Positions 6,847 to 7,824 of a stretch of DNA of 7,824 nucleotides are shown here, piece after piece. The stretch spans positions 1-7,824 of the forward strand of contig JAGCGE010000074.1 of assembly GCA_017649745.1 (NCBI GenBank), in the 5' to 3' direction. A program made the translations under genes and the position numbers. Position 1 is the first letter of the stretch. Each line of letters opens with the position of its first letter. A model generated the notes under the pieces. It saw only the letters and a program-made list of their open reading frames with translations, did not search any database and had not been told where the DNA came from. This DNA is from Clostridiales bacterium (GTDB lineage Bacteria > Bacillota_A > Clostridia > Saccharofermentanales > Saccharofermentanaceae).

Positions 6847-6855
6847 ATTATACCA
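6847..6855 (-). promoter_or_regulatory. Extended -10 promoter of the SH3b/3D-rnj-carbonic anhydrase operon
   Basis: On the minus strand TGGTATAAT combines a perfect TATAAT with the TG of an extended -10 element. The region 17 bp upstream (TAGGCT) is a poor -35 box, which is typical for extended -10 promoters. Transcription would begin near 6840, giving a leader of about 30 nt before the SH3b/3D start. An inverted repeat (6861-6875) covers the -35 area and could be a regulator site. Confidence 0.65.
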
Positions 6856-6860
6856 TATAA

Positions 6861-6875
6861 TAGGCCAAAAGCCTA
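6861..6875. repeat. Short inverted repeat TAGGC-N5-GCCTA overlapping the -35 region
   Basis: Five-bp arms around CAAAA, placed just upstream of the extended -10 on the minus strand. This position suits an operator, but the arms are short and I do not recognise the regulator. A second small inverted repeat, CGTTC-GCG-GAACG (6883-6895), lies 8 bp further upstream. Confidence 0.35.
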
Positions 6876-6948
6876 AAACAAACGTTCGCGGAACGACTAA
6901 ATATAGATGCGGATATATCTTTATGATGTGCATCGGGCACAAAAAATA

Positions 6949-6976
6949 TTAACTGCTGTATGAGTCGTGATACAAT
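6949..6976 (+). promoter_or_regulatory. Possible plus-strand promoter pointing towards the pyruvate kinase 3' end
   Basis: TTAACT (6949-6954), a 16-bp spacer and TACAAT (6971-6976) with TG one base before the -10 (TGATACAAT). Transcripts would start near 6983. No plus-strand open reading frame with a ribosome binding site follows; the product would pass the pyruvate kinase terminator hairpin and run antisense into that gene. This rests on motif matching alone. Confidence 0.3.
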
Positions 6977-7026
6977 ATCTTGAATATGATGATAAGGTTG
7001 TTCCTGCTTAAAAATCAATTGTGCAG

Positions 7027-7059
7027 AAAAAAGCGGTCATATCGGTGTGATATGGCCGC
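7027..7059 (-). terminator. Rho-independent terminator of pyruvate kinase
   Basis: On the minus strand an 11-bp stem (7049-7059 with 7033-7043, one G-T pair, 5-nt loop) is followed by TTTTTT (7032-7027). It lies 26 bp after the pyruvate kinase stop codon and separates that gene from the downstream wall-protein operon. The plus strand has no T-run after the stem, so termination is one-directional. Confidence 0.92.
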
Positions 7060-7085
7060 ATCATTAGTTATTGCTTGTTTGTATA

Positions 7086-7824
7086 TCAGCTTACGCTACC
7101 TTTTACAGTGTCTACTGTAACTGTTCTTCCGTTTGTCAGAAGTCTAGTCGCATTAGAACATGAAAGGACTGCAGGGATATCGAGAGCCGCTGCAACCGTA
7201 GCTGTATGACATGAAGGATCATCGTCTTCAACGATAAGGACCTTTGCGCGTCTGATGAGTGGCATCATCGCATTCGTCGTATAAGGAGCAACGAGGATCA
7301 GATCTTCAGGTGCATCGATCTTGGAGAAGTCAGCATGCTCAGGATCTCTTATAAGGCATACAGTTCCTGATGTGATATTGTGCTTAGCGTTTTCGGAAGG
7401 GAGGCCCTTGCCGTTAGTGATCGCAGAACCTATCGTTTGAACCTTGATAGTATTTGTAGTTCCTGACATTCCGACAGGAGTTCCGCCGGTCATAACTACA
7501 AGATCGCCGTCGCTTAAGAATCCTGCCTTGGATGCGCACTCGATACCTACTTCGAAAAGTTCATCAGTTGAAGTAACTTCAGGAACAAGGATCGGAATTA
7601 CGCCCCAGCTTAAGTTGAGCTGACGCTGAACTCTTGGGAATACCGTTGTCGAGATGATAGGACATCCAGGACGGAAACGAGAAAGAAGTCTTGCAGTTCT
7701 TCCTGCATGGGTAAGTGAGATGATCGCTTTTGCATCAAGGTCCATAGCTGTTGTACATGATGCATGGCTTATAGCGTTACCGACTGACGGAAGCATAGGG
7801 ATATTCTGATTAACGAATCTCTTC
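7086..7824 (-). CDS. pyk: Pyruvate kinase, C-terminal part with PEP-utilising swivelling domain
   Basis: The last 246 residues of pyruvate kinase, which makes pyruvate and ATP from PEP and ADP; the gene enters from the right edge, so the catalytic barrel and start are missing, and the internal ATG at 7796 is not the start. Seen: the end of the catalytic part and the C domain (AISHASCTTAMDLDAKAI, SLTHAGRTARLLSRFRP, LNLSWGVIP, TSTDELFEVG, GDLVVMTGGTPVGMSGTTN). These are followed by a swivelling domain like that of PPDK and PTS enzyme I (TSGTVCLIRD, LILVAPYTTNAMMPLI, EDDDPSCHTATVAAALDIPAV). This extra C-terminal domain is typical of Bacillus-type pyruvate kinases. The usual T-S-H at its core reads S-C-H here, with the histidine kept. 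The protein ends at VDTVKGSVS, a few residues shorter than the Bacillus form. A clear terminator follows. Confidence 0.93.
   Translation of the reverse strand, partial: KRFVNQNIPMLPSVGNAISHASCTTAMDLDAKAIISLTHAGRTARLLSRFRPGCPIISTTVFPRVQRQLNLSWGVIPILVPEVTSTDELFEVGIECASKAGFLSDGDLVVMTGGTPVGMSGTTNTIKVQTIGSAITNGKGLPSENAKHNITSGTVCLIRDPEHADFSKIDAPEDLILVAPYTTNAMMPLIRRAKVLIVEDDDPSCHTATVAAALDIPAVLSCSNATRLLTNGRTVTVDTVKGSVS

Noticed and set aside
6883..6895. LexA/SOS box
   Set aside because: The arms read GTTC-N3-GAAC, the reverse orientation of the Gram-positive GAAC-N4-GTTC consensus, and the spacing is also wrong.
6928..6946. Intrinsic terminator GTGC-N5-GCAC followed by A-run
   Set aside because: The stem is only 4 bp. 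On the minus strand the T-run comes before the hairpin, and on the plus strand the hairpin is followed by A, not T.

Overview
The window fits a strictly fermentative, low-to-mid GC Gram-positive anaerobe of the Clostridia. The evidence is the electron-bifurcating NfnAB pair, an RNase J, Bacillus-type ribosome binding sites, a pyruvate kinase carrying the Firmicutes-type extra C-terminal swivelling domain, and exported proteins with long Thr/Glu/Pro linkers. I cannot name a genus with confidence.

Left region (1-2520, + strand): a three-gene transcription unit. It starts inside nfnA (FAD/[2Fe-2S] subunit), continues with nfnB (two FAD/NAD(P)-type nucleotide folds and two [4Fe-4S] sites; 4-bp ATGA overlap), then a stand-alone LUD-domain protein 17 bp downstream. 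It closes with a strong intrinsic terminator. NfnAB interconverts NADH, reduced ferredoxin and NADPH; the LUD protein may belong to the same redox economy, but its reaction is unknown.

Middle (2577-3503, +): a single lipoprotein gene. It encodes a lipobox signal peptide, a Thr/Pro spacer and about seven degenerate YD (RHS-like) repeats. Its 3' end overlaps the convergent left-pointing operon by 13 bp.

Right-centre (6855 down to 3491, - strand): a three-gene operon with an extended -10 promoter. It encodes a membrane-anchored SH3b plus 3D-domain cell-wall protein, RNase J (start codon 1 nt after the previous stop) and a gamma-carbonic-anhydrase-like hexapeptide protein (about 7 bp after the RNase J stop). 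The tight spacing implies co-transcription and probably coupled translation of wall, RNA-decay and metabolic functions.

Right end (7086-7824, -): the C-terminal part of pyruvate kinase with its PEP-utilising swivelling domain, followed by a strong terminator at 7027-7059. The 275 bp between pyruvate kinase and the wall protein hold that terminator, the operon promoter, two short inverted repeats and a possible promoter pointing the other way.

I see no CRISPR array, insertion sequence, phage gene, tRNA or rRNA. Most of the window is ordinary chromosomal housekeeping. The items most worth a second look are the YD-repeat lipoprotein, the LUD protein attached to nfnAB, and the odd composition of the wall-protein/RNase J/carbonic anhydrase operon.
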